Assembly (NCBI GenBank): GCA_022702705.1
Contig: CM040421.1
Span: 60,552,621-60,616,620 of the forward strand
Origin: Papilionanthe hookeriana x Papilionanthe teres
Taxonomy: Eukaryota > Streptophyta > Magnoliopsida > Asparagales > Orchidaceae
Length of the DNA stretch: 64,000 nucleotides
Direction: 5' to 3'
Of this stretch, positions 53,941 through 64,000 are shown piece after piece (positions within the stretch are counted from its first letter, which is position 1; each line of letters begins with the position of its first letter). Position numbers and translations under genes: made by a program. Under the pieces are notes generated by a model. The model had not been told where the DNA came from, did not search any database, and saw only the letters and a program-made list of their open reading frames with translations.

Positions 53941-56810
53941 GAATCACACCAAGTTTTTTTTCAATCATAAAATATAAGCTACATTAGAAGCACGACCAGG
54001 TCAGAGGACTTCAAAATCCCAATGCGAGAACGGACGATCGGATGGTGAAATTCAAATTTTCTACTCATTGTAAATCAAAAATAAAAAGACACTAATGCCT
54101 AAAAATTTAATTAAATAATAATAAATTTATTTTTTTGTTCTCTAACCCCATCTTCTGTACACAATTTCTTCTTTATTACTCATCTTCAATATAAAAGCTT
54201 AAATTTGAAAATGTTAAATCAACATAATGAGGTATCTAAAATAATCCAGCAGAATAATAACACTTATAAACGACAGTAACTCAATGAAAAGAATGAAGTA
54301 TATATGTTGTCTTCCTTTTACGTTATAAAAAATTATATAATAATAATAACATATGCACATATAAGGAAACTAAAATTTTCATGTGTTGACACTTATTCTC
54401 TTTTTTCAAAGTTTAATCTTTTAACTTTTAGTGCACTTCTTACTTGTAATTTGTATTACTGTCATAAAAGCACCGTCTAAAAATAATATAACACACCCCT
54501 TACTAATACATAACATATTGGTAAAGCAAGGTGCAGACGAGGTCTATTATTATCTGACATAGAAATGTACATACTCCTAACTAAAATATTACCGACGACA
54601 CAGCGATTCATGCCCTAAAGTTTATAATTTTCTAAGCTTGCAGGAATACATCTACGCGCACATGCATATTAGCATCCCCAACTAGCATTATAAAGGGATG
54701 AACCCTCTTCGCATACATACACAAGCATTTATGTATATTATTATTTTATTTTCATACTTCAGAGCACACATTATTTTCTTACAAGATACTTTATATTTAT
54801 ATACTAATGAATAAAAATCTTTCAACAAAATCTAAATGTTATATAATAATCTACTGACTTTCTAGAAAAAATTATTGCGTAATTACCTATGGAGAAATGT
54901 TAACATGTGTATCTCATGTCTATCAAAATGAAGAAATAACTGTATTTTAAATTTTACTGGTATATATCATAATTTTAATCAGGGGTACTATCTAAAATAA
55001 GTCATATTATAGTAACTTAAAAACAAAATTACTCATCATAAATTCACTTGAAGCCGTGATTCACAGGATAATATACATGAAAGAATAATGTTCCTGATCA
55101 CTTTTTCTTTGATACTAATTAAACTACAAATCATAAAACCAAAATCTAAGATTCATGAAGATTTAATAAAACAAATTCATTAATGATCTCAACATACATT
55201 TAATCTATTCAAGTTATACTAAAATTTCTCTTTCACTAAATAGATTAGTATTTTAATCTTATTCAAATATAGCAATTGATTTATTATAATTATTTTAATT
55301 TACCCTAAATTTCAATCCTTTTAATTATAACTAAAATTCTCATCACAAAAAGAAAATTAAAAAAAATTAAATTTTCTCTAACTTTTATAAAATAAAAAAT
55401 TTTATTTTATTTATTATTTAATTTGGTTAATTTTTCATCTAGCAATGACATAATTACAGTCACTATAGCTCACAAGAAGATTTGAAAATAAGAATACTAT
55501 AATAATAAATTATTTTCTTATGTTTTGGCATCATATGTATATATATAAACTTTAAATAAATTCATCAAATTTCTTTTCCGTTTAAACATTTATTGACGGA
55601 AAAAAAATTTTATCTAGCTCCATAACTAAAATTAGAAGGAAAATATAATTATGAATTAGAGTTTAACCATTAAAAACTTCGTAAATATTGGCTTCATCTT
55701 CTCAACCTCGCATGATCATTAGAAATCAAAACAATAAAATTTTCCCCATTCACTCACTGACTGGACCTAGAGATAATTGCTATCTAATAAACCAGCCTCA
55801 CGTCATCCCTTCTAATTTAACAGACTACTAATTCAGACCTTTGCCCCAAAGTAGAAGTATTATTTGTTCTTTGGATCGAAGAAGCAAAGCCATACGCAAC
55901 TCAATTTTTAAATTAGTTCAAACATCACAAGCTTGCATTATCAGGATCGGCGGATCCGATCCCCTGCAGCCAGTGCTCCTGCAAAAATTCACCAACTGCT
56001 CACCACAGCTAGAAGTTGATCGCATGATGATTGTTCAACCAAACAAGCCAATCCGACAACTCCTTGCTCACGCGCCTCTCAATCACGATCCTTAAAATAC
56101 ATAACTGGTTAGCTCAAACTGATTTGCATCCGTCAATGCTCAATGGTCTGCGTTGAATCCCCGTGCTTGGTTGCCTGCTTCGTCTCTCTCATTTGATGGC
56201 TTCGATGCTCGATTGAGCTCACCCATAAAAGCTCGACTGACCCTTTTCACTTTCAATCTAACACATAAAACTATCAGGTTTATCTGTAAAGCGTCAAGTC
56301 GACTCCTCCTTCACAAGCCTCAGCTCGACAACACCATTACCTTCAGCTTTATTCGACGATATCACTTTTTGCACTACTCTCCTTCACACACCTCTTTATT
56401 TTTCTTCTCAAGATGTCGAAGTCTTTCTTCTTCGAAATGGCCTCACATACATCACCTCCTGCTAATAACGTGAGTGTTACACGTAAATTAAAACTAAATG
56501 TTATATTAGATGACTCCAATACCCAATAAAAGATAATTTTGATTACCCCAAGTCATCAAATGTTTCACTCGAGACACTAGTGCATCAGCGCCAAACTCAA
56601 AGTTGAAAAAGGTTACAAGTCTAGCAGTTACAATGTCATCACAATTCACTAGAACGGTTTTTAATAGCTAGCAACCATTAGGCCTAACCATTTAGGAAAT
56701 TAAGTAATTCTGTTGGAACATTCAGCCAAGCCTTATCCCAACTATTCATGATCAGCTTTAGGAATTCTTATTATTCATAGTTGTTTTGAGTGTTGCTTGA
56801 TAATGCAAAG
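53941..56810. other. Unassigned AT-rich sequence
   Basis: No coding motif, Pelota exon, RNA gene or repeat pair was recognised. Frames at 55841-56095 and 56153-56473 have no known domain. Confidence 0.45.
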
Positions 56811-57669
56811 TGCTAAAAATGCCCCTGACGCAGGGCGCTAAAAATGCTGCTAGTAGGCTAAACTGGCTGGCAACCTTATTCTTATAGCACGGCTTGGTCC
56901 AGGCAGCAAGATCGCGAGATCTGGAAGGCAGGGTTTCGAGAGCACTATAGAGGTGGGACTACCGCCACTCCTTGTGTGTTCTTTCTCTTTCGGAAAGCCT
57001 TTAATGACCATTCTTCAGAGTATTCCCAAACTTTCTTTTGTGTATGAGTTTCATTTCCTACCTCTTTCCTTTTCTCCTCCAACCGGAGTCTATATTGTTG
57101 TTTTTAGAGAATTAGAGCAGCAGTTGCTTGCAGATTTCAGCCTTGTGTGGTCTGTTCTCTCTATTATAGGGTTGTATCCGAGGAGGTGGTGCTCCGGCTA
57201 TATCCTACTCCTAGGTGTTATTGTATCTTTCCTTTTGCCCTTACCTAACCCTTCCCCTCTCTCCTCCACCTCCAGCCTCCACACATTTTCATCCTAACAC
57301 CCAACCGCCCTTCCATACTGCCTACTCTTGTTATCCAATCATCCAAACTGCACCCTATCAACCTACCTGCCCCTTCACCGTAGCCTACCCTCGCTATCCA
57401 ATCTCCCGGCCTACACCCTAAAACCCTGCTGCCCCTTTCGGCAGCCTATCCTTGTTGCCCAACCCTCCAATCAGTACTCCATCCCACCTACAAGACCCCC
57501 AAATCCCCTTCATGACCCATCTCACCACCAACAACCCTTCCACATCCACACTAACAGAAGATTGGTCCGTCGTGGTTTTCCCTTTTAATTCTGCGTGTTG
57601 TAAACCTATTTATGTATTAATAAAAGATTACTTTTGTGTTCCAATAAATCTCAACTACTGTTGTTATCA
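56811..57669 (+). repeat. 5' LTR
   Basis: 859 bp, TGCTAAAAATG to GTTATCA. It matches the 3' LTR through GGCGCTAAAAA, CCAGGCA(G/T)CAAGAT, GAAAGCCTTTAAT, CCGAGGAGGTGG and the CCACAT(T/C)-rich body. Confidence 0.85.
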
Positions 57670-57671
57670 TT

Positions 57672-57683
57672 TGGTATCAGATC
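57672..57683 (+). other. Primer-binding site (initiator methionine tRNA, degenerate)
   Basis: TGGTATCAGATC differs at one position from TGGTATCAGAGC. It starts two bases after the 5' LTR. Confidence 0.8.
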
Positions 57684-57783
57684 TAGGCTAACTTTAGTCG
57701 TATCATAAGGTTCCTAGAATCCGCCCTACTCAAGCCACCTCCAAGTTTTTTTTTTTTTACCTTCCAATTCCCAACCTTAACCA

Positions 57784-58920
57784 TGCCACCGCGAAAAGGT
57801 ACATTAGACTCTACTCGAGAAAAGATTCAATGAGAAATTCATCGTCTGCAACGGAGACTAGCCGAGTTGGATGATGGAAATCAAGAAGAGATCACCTTGG
57901 AAGAATAGGGACGAGGATCTAAATCTGTTCCACAAGGAAGATCCCAGTGACGAAGAATATTGACTACGTTGTTTTGGTATTCACTATCAGAGGAGACCGA
58001 GAGAAGAGGCCGCTTATGGGGGTCAGCGGGACTTTGGCATCAAGATGGACCTCCCATAATTTGAGGCATGGACCCCCAACGAGTTTATAGACTGACTGAA
58101 ATGAGTTGAATGGATTTTTGAGCATAAAGACGTACCAGAGGACAAACGAGTCGAGCTAGCTGTCATTAAACTAAAGAAGAATGCCTCTTTATGGTGGGAA
58201 GATCTACAGAGGCAGAGGAAAAAATGAGTGAGAAAATAACTAAGTGGGAGAAGATGAAGAAGGTAATGTAGAAAAAATACCTTCTGCCATAATATCGCCA
58301 GGAAATGTTCCTAAAACTTCACAACTTACAGCAACAGGATCTTTCAGTTGAGGAGTTCACAGTCCAGTTCGACCACTTGCAGTTGAAGTGCAAGCTGACA
58401 GAGCTAGAGGAGCATACGATGGTCAGATGCCTCGTGAGTCTGAAGCTCGACATCAACAATGCGATGCTACTACGACCATAAGAAACGTTTGGGGATATCC
58501 AAACACTACCCTTGAAGGAGGAGAGGCGGCAGAAGCAAAGCAGGCAACATTCGTTCTTTACACCACTTCAGCTAAGCAGTCACCTCTGACTTCTACAATC
58601 GATAAAGGTGCCTCGAGACGAAACAACAAATATGACAGGGAACTGATAAGACAGATCAGAGTGGAAAGAAACTAGAGAAACGTAGCTCCTCTAATATAGT
58701 ACCAGCTAGGAAGTGTTTCAGGTGTCACGGCTATAGTCACATACTCTCCAGCTGCACAACGAGCCAAGTCATCAAATTCACAAATCAGGGCGTCATCGAG
58801 GTGGTTGATGAGGAGGATAGTCTATAAGAAGAGCTTCAGCACCACGGAGACGAGGGAAAAGCATTAGTCATTTTATGAGTGTTGCAGTCTGAGCAAGGAA
58901 CAAGACCCATCCTGATTAAG
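57784..58920 (+). pseudogene. gag remnant with intact zinc-knuckle residues
   Basis: An ATG at 57784 begins MPPRKGT. The gag domain near 58043-58215 reads FEAWTPNEFID, VEWIFEHKDVPEDKRVELAV and IKLKKNASLWWEDLQRQRKK, with a Gln codon turned to a stop near 58058. LHNLQQQDLSVEEFTVQFDH follows after a shift. A zinc knuckle KCFRCHGYSHILSSC at 58714-58755 keeps all four C-X2-C-X4-H-X4-C residues. Confidence 0.8.
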
Positions 58921-58939
58921 TCATAGAATTTTTTGCACC

Positions 58940-59330
58940 AAGGGCAAGGTCTGCAGCTTAATCATTGACAACGGGAGCTGCAAGAACGTGATATCCACGC
59001 TTATAATGAAAAAGTGGGATTGGACATGCAGAAGCATCCCCAGTCATATTCCCTTCTCTGGTTGAGAAAGAGAAATGAGAACTGTGTAAATCAGCAGTGC
59101 CTAGTTGACTTCTGCATCAGAGAACTATAAGGATAAGTATGGCGCAGCGTGGTTCATATGGGCGCCTGTCACATTTTGTTGGTTAAGCCATGGCAGCAAC
59201 ATGACGGTTTCGAGAACATTTATTCTTTCAGGAAGGATGGGAAACATATCGATTTGTTACCAACTAAGGATATGAAATCGGAGCGATACTTCATTAGTTT
59301 CTTTCCTACAGTCAATTAGAGATGCCCCTG
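58940..59330 (+). pseudogene. Protease remnant
   Basis: KVCSLIIDNGSCKNVIST at about 58950-59005 is the protease active-site region (family DSG, here DNG, Asp retained). Downstream text corresponds to HILL.KPWQQHDGFENIYSF and RKDGKHIDLLP, the post-protease linker shared with the elements at 30.5 and 41.4 kb. Confidence 0.75.
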
Positions 59331-59414
59331 TAACACTAGATTAGTTCTCCTTGAAGGAAGCGAGGAGGAAATGGAGGTACCAGCACTAGTGCAACAATTA
59401 TATAGGGCTTTCGG

Positions 59415-60230
59415 GATGTTATGACTAACAATCTACCAGAGGGGTTACCGCCACTAGAGGACATCCAACACGTCATAGACCTTATTTCAGAATCGGTATT
59501 GCCAAACCGACCAGCCTACAAATTGAGACCTGTAGAGCACAAAGAGCTAAAGCGACAATTACAGAATCTCATCGAGATGGGGGCTAGTCAAATAAAGCAC
59601 CAGCACGTGCGCAGTTCCCACCCTAATGGTGCCAAATAATGATGAATCGTAGTGGATATACATCGACAGCCAAGGCATCAACAAGATTATCATCAAGTAT
59701 CGACTTCCCATACCCTGCTTAAATGATCTCTTAAACCAGCTACACAAAGCACTTTCATATCGAAGATTGACTTGCGCATCGGGTATCACCAGATACAGAT
59801 GAGGCCAGGACCCTTGTGCTTTTCGGTTTGTCAAATGCCCAACACTTTTATAAGATTGATGAATCAATTATTTCGCATTAGAAAGTTTGTCATGGTCTAC
59901 TTTGACGTCATTCTAGTATACCGCCAATCAGAGGAGGATCACTAGCATCACCTTAAGGCAGTATTATAGGTACTGCAACCGTACAACTACATGCCCATCC
60001 AAAAAAATGTCATATCATGCAAGTCAGGTCTGTTTTCTGGGTTACATTTTATCTACTGCATGCATTCAAATAGATCCTACAAAGATAAAGGTCATTATCA
60101 GCTGGACTGCATCACAGTTATTCACTGAGCAGAGACAATTTTTCGGGCTAGCATAATTCTACTAGAGATTCATTGGGAACTTTAGCACTATCACCTCCCC
60201 TCTAACTGAACCTTTAAAGGGGACGGTGTT
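59415..60230 (+). pseudogene. Reverse transcriptase remnant (active site YFDV)
   Basis: The frame 59421-59639 encodes LPEGLPPLEDIQHVIDLISE, LPNRPAYKLRPVEHKELKRQ and LQNLIEMG. After shifts come YIDSQGINKI and KYRLPIPCLNDLLNQL, then SKIDLRIGYHQIQMRP. At 59898-59912 the catalytic YFDDI reads YFDVI: the second aspartate codon GAC is GTC. This change alone should abolish polymerase activity. Confidence 0.8.
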
Positions 60231-60329
60231 TGCTTGGATAGCAGCAGCACAAAACATCTTTGACACACTGAAGGAAAGGATGACTCAGGCGCCTGTGCTA
60301 GCATTACCAGGACATCCCATTGCTTTTTC

Positions 60330-60620
60330 AGCAAGAAGCTTCTAGAAGAAAATATTCAACTTACGACAATGAATTCTACGCAATCGTAAGAGCTCTGGAG
60401 TACTTGAGTCATTACTTATTAACAAACGACTTCACACTTTTCACAGATCATGAGGCCCTAAAATTCCTCAACAACCAGAGCAAAACTAAAGGCTGACACG
60501 CCACCTGGGTGAAATTTGTAGCCTCATTTTAGTTTGCGCTTAAAAAGAAGGTGGGAATCCAGAACCGCGTAGCAGATGCACTGAGTCGTCAACATCTATT
60601 GATCACATCCATGTTAATCT
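60330..60620 (+). pseudogene. RNase H remnant
   Basis: The plus strand reads RRKYSTYDNEFYAIVRALEY, LSHYLLTNDFTLFTDHEALK and FLNNQSKTKG before a stop, then NRVADALSRQHLL at about 60565-60600. These are the RT-connected RNase H motifs of Ty3/gypsy pol. Confidence 0.8.
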
Positions 60621-60839
60621 GAGTTCTGGGCTTCGAGGTCATAAAGGATCTATATGAAGCAGACGAGGATTTCAAAGACATCTGGGAGCAATGTCAAAAT
60701 AAACCAATATGGCAATATCACCGAATGGATGGATGCTTGTTCCATCAAAGTCAATTTTGCATTCACCAGTGTTCATTAGGAGAGACCATTGTCAAAGAGG
60801 GCAATGGTGGAGGATTAGCGAGTCACTTCGGCAAGGACA

Positions 60840-61600
60840 GGACTCTTGTCCTCTTAAGAGAGCATTTTTTTGCTCAAGCTAAGTAGAGATGTGGAGCGAC
60901 GTGTCAGACAATGCAGGAGTTGTCACCTGGCAAAGACAATAGCTCAAAACACAGGATTATACACACCACTTCTAGTACCAGAAGCACCATGAGTGTACGT
61001 CAGCATAGATTTTGTGGTCTAACTAGAGGAATCAGAGGAACAAGGACTCCGTAATGGTTGGGGTAGAACAATTCTCCAAGACGGCCCACTTTGTACATTG
61101 TCACCGTACACTAGATGCCTCTCACACAGCCGACCTACTTCAGTGAGAATGTAAGGTTGCATGGAATCTCTTGAACTGGATGCAAGCCCTTCTAGATTGT
61201 GTACGGATGCAATATACTCACACCACATGAGTTGGTACTGCTTCTGCCATCCTCAGAAATAAGCGAGGACGCCACAGAACGAGTTCAAGAGATTCAGAAG
61301 CATCATGAAGAGGTTGTCAGGGAGATGCTAAGCAGAACCGCAAATATTAGGCACAAGCAAATAAATCTAGGAAAAATTAACATTGCATGAAGGCGACCTC
61401 GTATGGATTCGATTAAAGGAATGATTCTCCATACGATCATTCGGGAAACTTGAGCCGCGAGCAGATGAACCTTTCAAAGTATTTCAGAAGCTGAATGACA
61501 ATGCTTACAAGGTCGGCCTGCCCAGAGACTACAACGTTTTAGCCACATTCAACGTTGCCAACCTGACACTGTACTTTAAAGAGCCGAGAGCTTCAACCAA
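60840..61600 (+). pseudogene. Integrase remnant with core deletion
   Basis: DVERRVRQCRSCHLAKTIAQ and NTGLYTPLLVPEAP show the second Cys pair of the HHCC zinc domain, and YVSIDFVV the first core Asp. After QFSKTAHFVHCHRTLDASHT and VRLHGIS the sequence jumps near 61165-61200 to VYGCNILTPHELVLL. About 130 residues are missing, including the second Asp and the Glu of the catalytic triad. The C-terminal GDLVWIRLKE, LEPRADEPFKVFQKLNDNAY and LATFNVANLTLYF remain. Confidence 0.8.
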
Positions 61601-61645
61601 ATGAGGTCGAAGCCTCACCAAACCCGGGGGACTTAAGTGGGGCGC

Positions 61646-61660
61646 GAAAAGGGAGAAGAG
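61646..61660 (+). other. Polypurine tract
   Basis: GAAAAGGGAGAAGAG directly precedes the TG start of the 3' LTR, as expected for the plus-strand primer. Confidence 0.85.
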
Positions 61661-62554
61661 TGCTACAAGCGCCACTGGCATAAGGCGCTAAAAAAACCGC
61701 TAGCTAGTTGAACCAGCTAGAAACCTCATTCGCAAAGCACAGACCAGTTGTCCAGGCATCAAGATTGCGAAATCTGGAGAGCGGGGCTTCAGGGGGGGAC
61801 TATCGCCTCTCGTTTGTGTTCTTCCCCTTTTCGAAAGCCTTTAATAGCTATTCTCTAGAGTATTCACACCCTTCCTTTTGTGTAAGAATTTCGTTTCCTA
61901 CTTCATTCCTACTCCAATATTAGTTTATATATTGTTGTTTTCAGAGAATTAGGGCAGTAGTTGTTTGCAGGTTTCAGAGTCCTTTGTGTTATGTTCTCCC
62001 TGTTCTAGTATCCGAGGAGGTGGTGGTGCTCCGCTTGTATCCTACACCGAAGTGATGTTGTATCAATCCTTTTAACCTTACCTATCCCTTATTCTCCCCT
62101 CTCCTTCGCCTCCAGCCTCCCCATACTTCATCCTAACACCTGACCTCCCTTCCCTACCGACTACTCTTGCTGTCTATTCACTCGAATTGTACCCAAATAC
62201 ACAGCCGCCCCTTCCCTGCAGCCTACCCTCGTTGTCCAGTCGCCCGACCAGCAACCTAACATCATGCAAACCTTTTCAGCAACCTATCCTTGTTGCCCAA
62301 CCCTCCAACAAGTACTCCAGGCCACCAACCGGACCCCCAAATCCCCTTCGTGACCCATCTCACCACCACCAACCCTTCCACATCCCCACACTACGTTGTC
62401 GATGCCGCCCCGCTCTCGAATCTTCTCTTTCGGGCCCTAGCAGGAGACTGGTCGATTATTGTTTTTCCCTTTTCATTGTCGTTTTGTAACCCTGTTTTTG
62501 TATTTATAAAAGTTTATTTTGTGCACCGATAATTCCCAACTAGTGTCGGTATCA
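61661..62554 (+). repeat. 3' LTR
   Basis: 894 bp, TGCTACAAGCG to CGGTATCA, collinear with the 5' LTR but with many substitutions and an extra stretch near 62390-62440. Confidence 0.85.
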
Positions 62555-64000
62555 CTTTTATTGAATTCATTTTACACATTTTTATAACCATCCTTCACAG
62601 CTTTTCACTCCTTTCCAAATTTTACTGGACTTCGCTTAAGTGAAAGGTTTTTATGCACCAAGAACCCAATTTGTCACTGTAAATGAGGAGATATTGAATC
62701 TAACAGCCAGCTAGCTAGCAATTTTTTATCATAAGGATGGGAAGTTTTGTAATTTAGTTTAATTTAGTTAGTGAGCAAATTTGGCATAGAATGGTAAAAT
62801 AAATCAATTCAGAAGTTTCAATGTTAGTTAAGCAATATTATTTAAATAATGCATTCTAAGCATTTGATAAAGTCACATCCCCAGCTGAACCCCCCTTAAA
62901 GTCAACCGTGATGCGACAGAGGCTGACAACTCAATCAGATAAAAGTCTCACCAGCATTCATCCTAACTTGCATAATCAGGACTCAATGCGTAATGAATTA
63001 GTTTAACTCAATTGTCATAACCGTTCATAATTCATTTCAATTCAAAATTTATTCACATTCCCATTGACTTAGGAAGCGTGCACAATAATATCACCAAAAT
63101 CATATACCTTGCCACTAAAACTCCAAAATAATAAAAATATATATAAAAAATCTTTATAGTTTACCAAAACTACAATGTCATAAATGGCTAACCACCCCGG
63201 TGCTCCTTACACATTCCTGAAAGTTAAAATATACGAGTGAGCTACAGCCTACAAGCTCAAGGAAATAATCAAAGTTAAAGTAGAATTTTATGAAAATAAA
63301 GAAAGCAACGTGCATGCACAATCATAGTTCATATACATGACAACAGTATATGAAATAAATATGTTTTATCCAATGTGAGACATTTAAGGTAAAGGACATG
63401 AAACGCTCTAAATAGTAAAAAATTGTAACAAGCATATATTCATTCTTGTGCAATCATAAAAATACCCATAATAATTCCATAATCAATAACTTCTGTCTTA
63501 TGAATTTCACTTATAACTGCAAAGACTTTGACTATATTCATTTCATATCATTAGTCATCACTCAATCCGTCAGTTAAAATAATCATTGATAAAAATTGGT
63601 CTATTTCAATATGGTAGTTATCAATAGCCCCCTGATATCAATAGTTGCATCCTTGTCTAGATATCAAGGGTCGAAAATCCCATCATTCCATATTAGTCAT
63701 ACCTACAGGCATTCATGTAATAGTTTACCTAGCACAACACTTGCGACATTTCTTTAAATATAATTCATATAATAATCATTCATCAGAGGTAATCATGCAA
63801 AATATGAATAAACAACAATATATAAATACCTGCAAGTCATGGTTTAATAAACAAACTCAACAGATTAATAAAAGCAACAAAATCATAAATATCCTTAGTG
63901 TCAGTTTAAGCTTGCATTTATGTGATATGTGCAAATATTCAACAATATGCAAAAATTTTTAAATATAAATATTTGTCAAAATATAAGATTTTCTATAAAT
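62555..64000. other. Unassigned AT-rich sequence
   Basis: No coding motif, RNA gene or repeat partner was recognised. The frame at 63645-63962 has no known domain. Confidence 0.45.

Larger units (their letters stand above)
56811..62554 (+). mobile_element. Complete-length Ty3/gypsy retrotransposon, inactive
   Basis: Two LTRs (56811-57669, 61661-62554) enclose a primer site, gag with zinc knuckle, protease, RT, RNase H, integrase pieces and a polypurine tract, in Ty3/gypsy order over 5.74 kb. The two LTRs differ at many positions, so the insertion is old. Frameshifts and stops run through gag-pol, the RT active site is altered and the integrase core is deleted. Matching target duplications were not found beside the proposed LTR ends. 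Its LTRs resemble those at 28-33, 37 and 41-43 kb. Confidence 0.88.

Noticed and set aside
48340..53955. LINE target duplication (AGCACCAATG versus CACACCAAG)
   Set aside because: Only about six bases match and the LINE 5' end is not precisely known.
56806..62559. Target duplication around the full-length gypsy element
   Set aside because: The 5-bp flanks (CAAAG and CTTTT) do not match as a direct repeat, so no duplication is claimed.
1..64000. CRISPR array, bacterial operon or virus-like cassette
   Set aside because: Repeats lack regular spacers, there are no gene clusters with ribosome-binding sites, and the coding signals are plant retroelements, Pelota and U4.

Overview
The window looks like AT-rich nuclear DNA from a flowering plant, probably a eudicot. 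It holds plant LTR and non-LTR retrotransposons of several lineages, long (AT)n arrays, a spliceosomal U4 snRNA gene with the plant snRNA upstream element, and the split 3' exons of a conserved eukaryotic gene. Nothing prokaryotic, viral or CRISPR-like was seen. Almost every open frame is a piece of decayed retroelement or noncoding sequence.

Layout. 1-5622: minus-strand Ty3/gypsy element of the Athila/Tat type (start of RNase H, RT, protease, gag, tRNA-Asp primer site, LTR), cut by the window edge. 5623-13507: repeat mosaic with a diverged 0.9-kb repeat pair, a 0.4-kb tandem duplication, two LINE fragments, (AT)n arrays and a TTAAA-type array. 13508-14094: possible minus-strand LTR. 14480-14710: U4 snRNA gene and its upstream element. 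15287-15982 and 16837-18651: two solo LTRs with matching 5-bp flanks; the second belongs to the family of the LTR at 3864-5622. 19.7-20.6 kb: two unrecognised open frames. 22.3-24.1 kb: Ty1/copia wreck ending at an (AT)n array. 25141-25373: MITE-like inverted-repeat element.

25.8-46.3 kb is the most informative part. Five minus-strand exons encode the C-terminal domain of Pelota (Dom34), a ribosome-rescue factor. Every splice junction is canonical and the joined frame is open through the natural stop. Two introns are very large (12,353 and 7,183 bp) because they hold plus-strand LTR elements: an LTR-internal-LTR-internal-LTR array (28249-33242), a 1.85-kb internally deleted Ty3/gypsy element with perfect TAATC target duplications (34543-36396), a solo LTR with ATTGT duplications (36995-37836), and a 1.8-kb deletion derivative (40968-42781). 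The exons for the N-terminal two thirds of Pelota were not found within the remaining 17.7 kb, so the gene probably continues past the window.

48362-53940 is a nearly complete but broken minus-strand LINE (ORF1, endonuclease, RT, zf-RVT, RNase H, poly(A)). 56811-62554 is a complete-length Ty3/gypsy element with two LTRs, a methionine-tRNA primer site, a polypurine tract and recognisable gag-PR-RT-RH-IN, disabled by frameshifts, an altered RT active site and a large integrase deletion. The array at 28-33 kb, the solo LTR at 37 kb, the 41-42.8 kb element and the 56.8-62.6 kb element look like related subfamilies at different stages of decay. No new biological system was convincingly found. The items most worth follow-up are the Pelota intron structure, the U4 gene, and a few unexplained repeats and hairpins.
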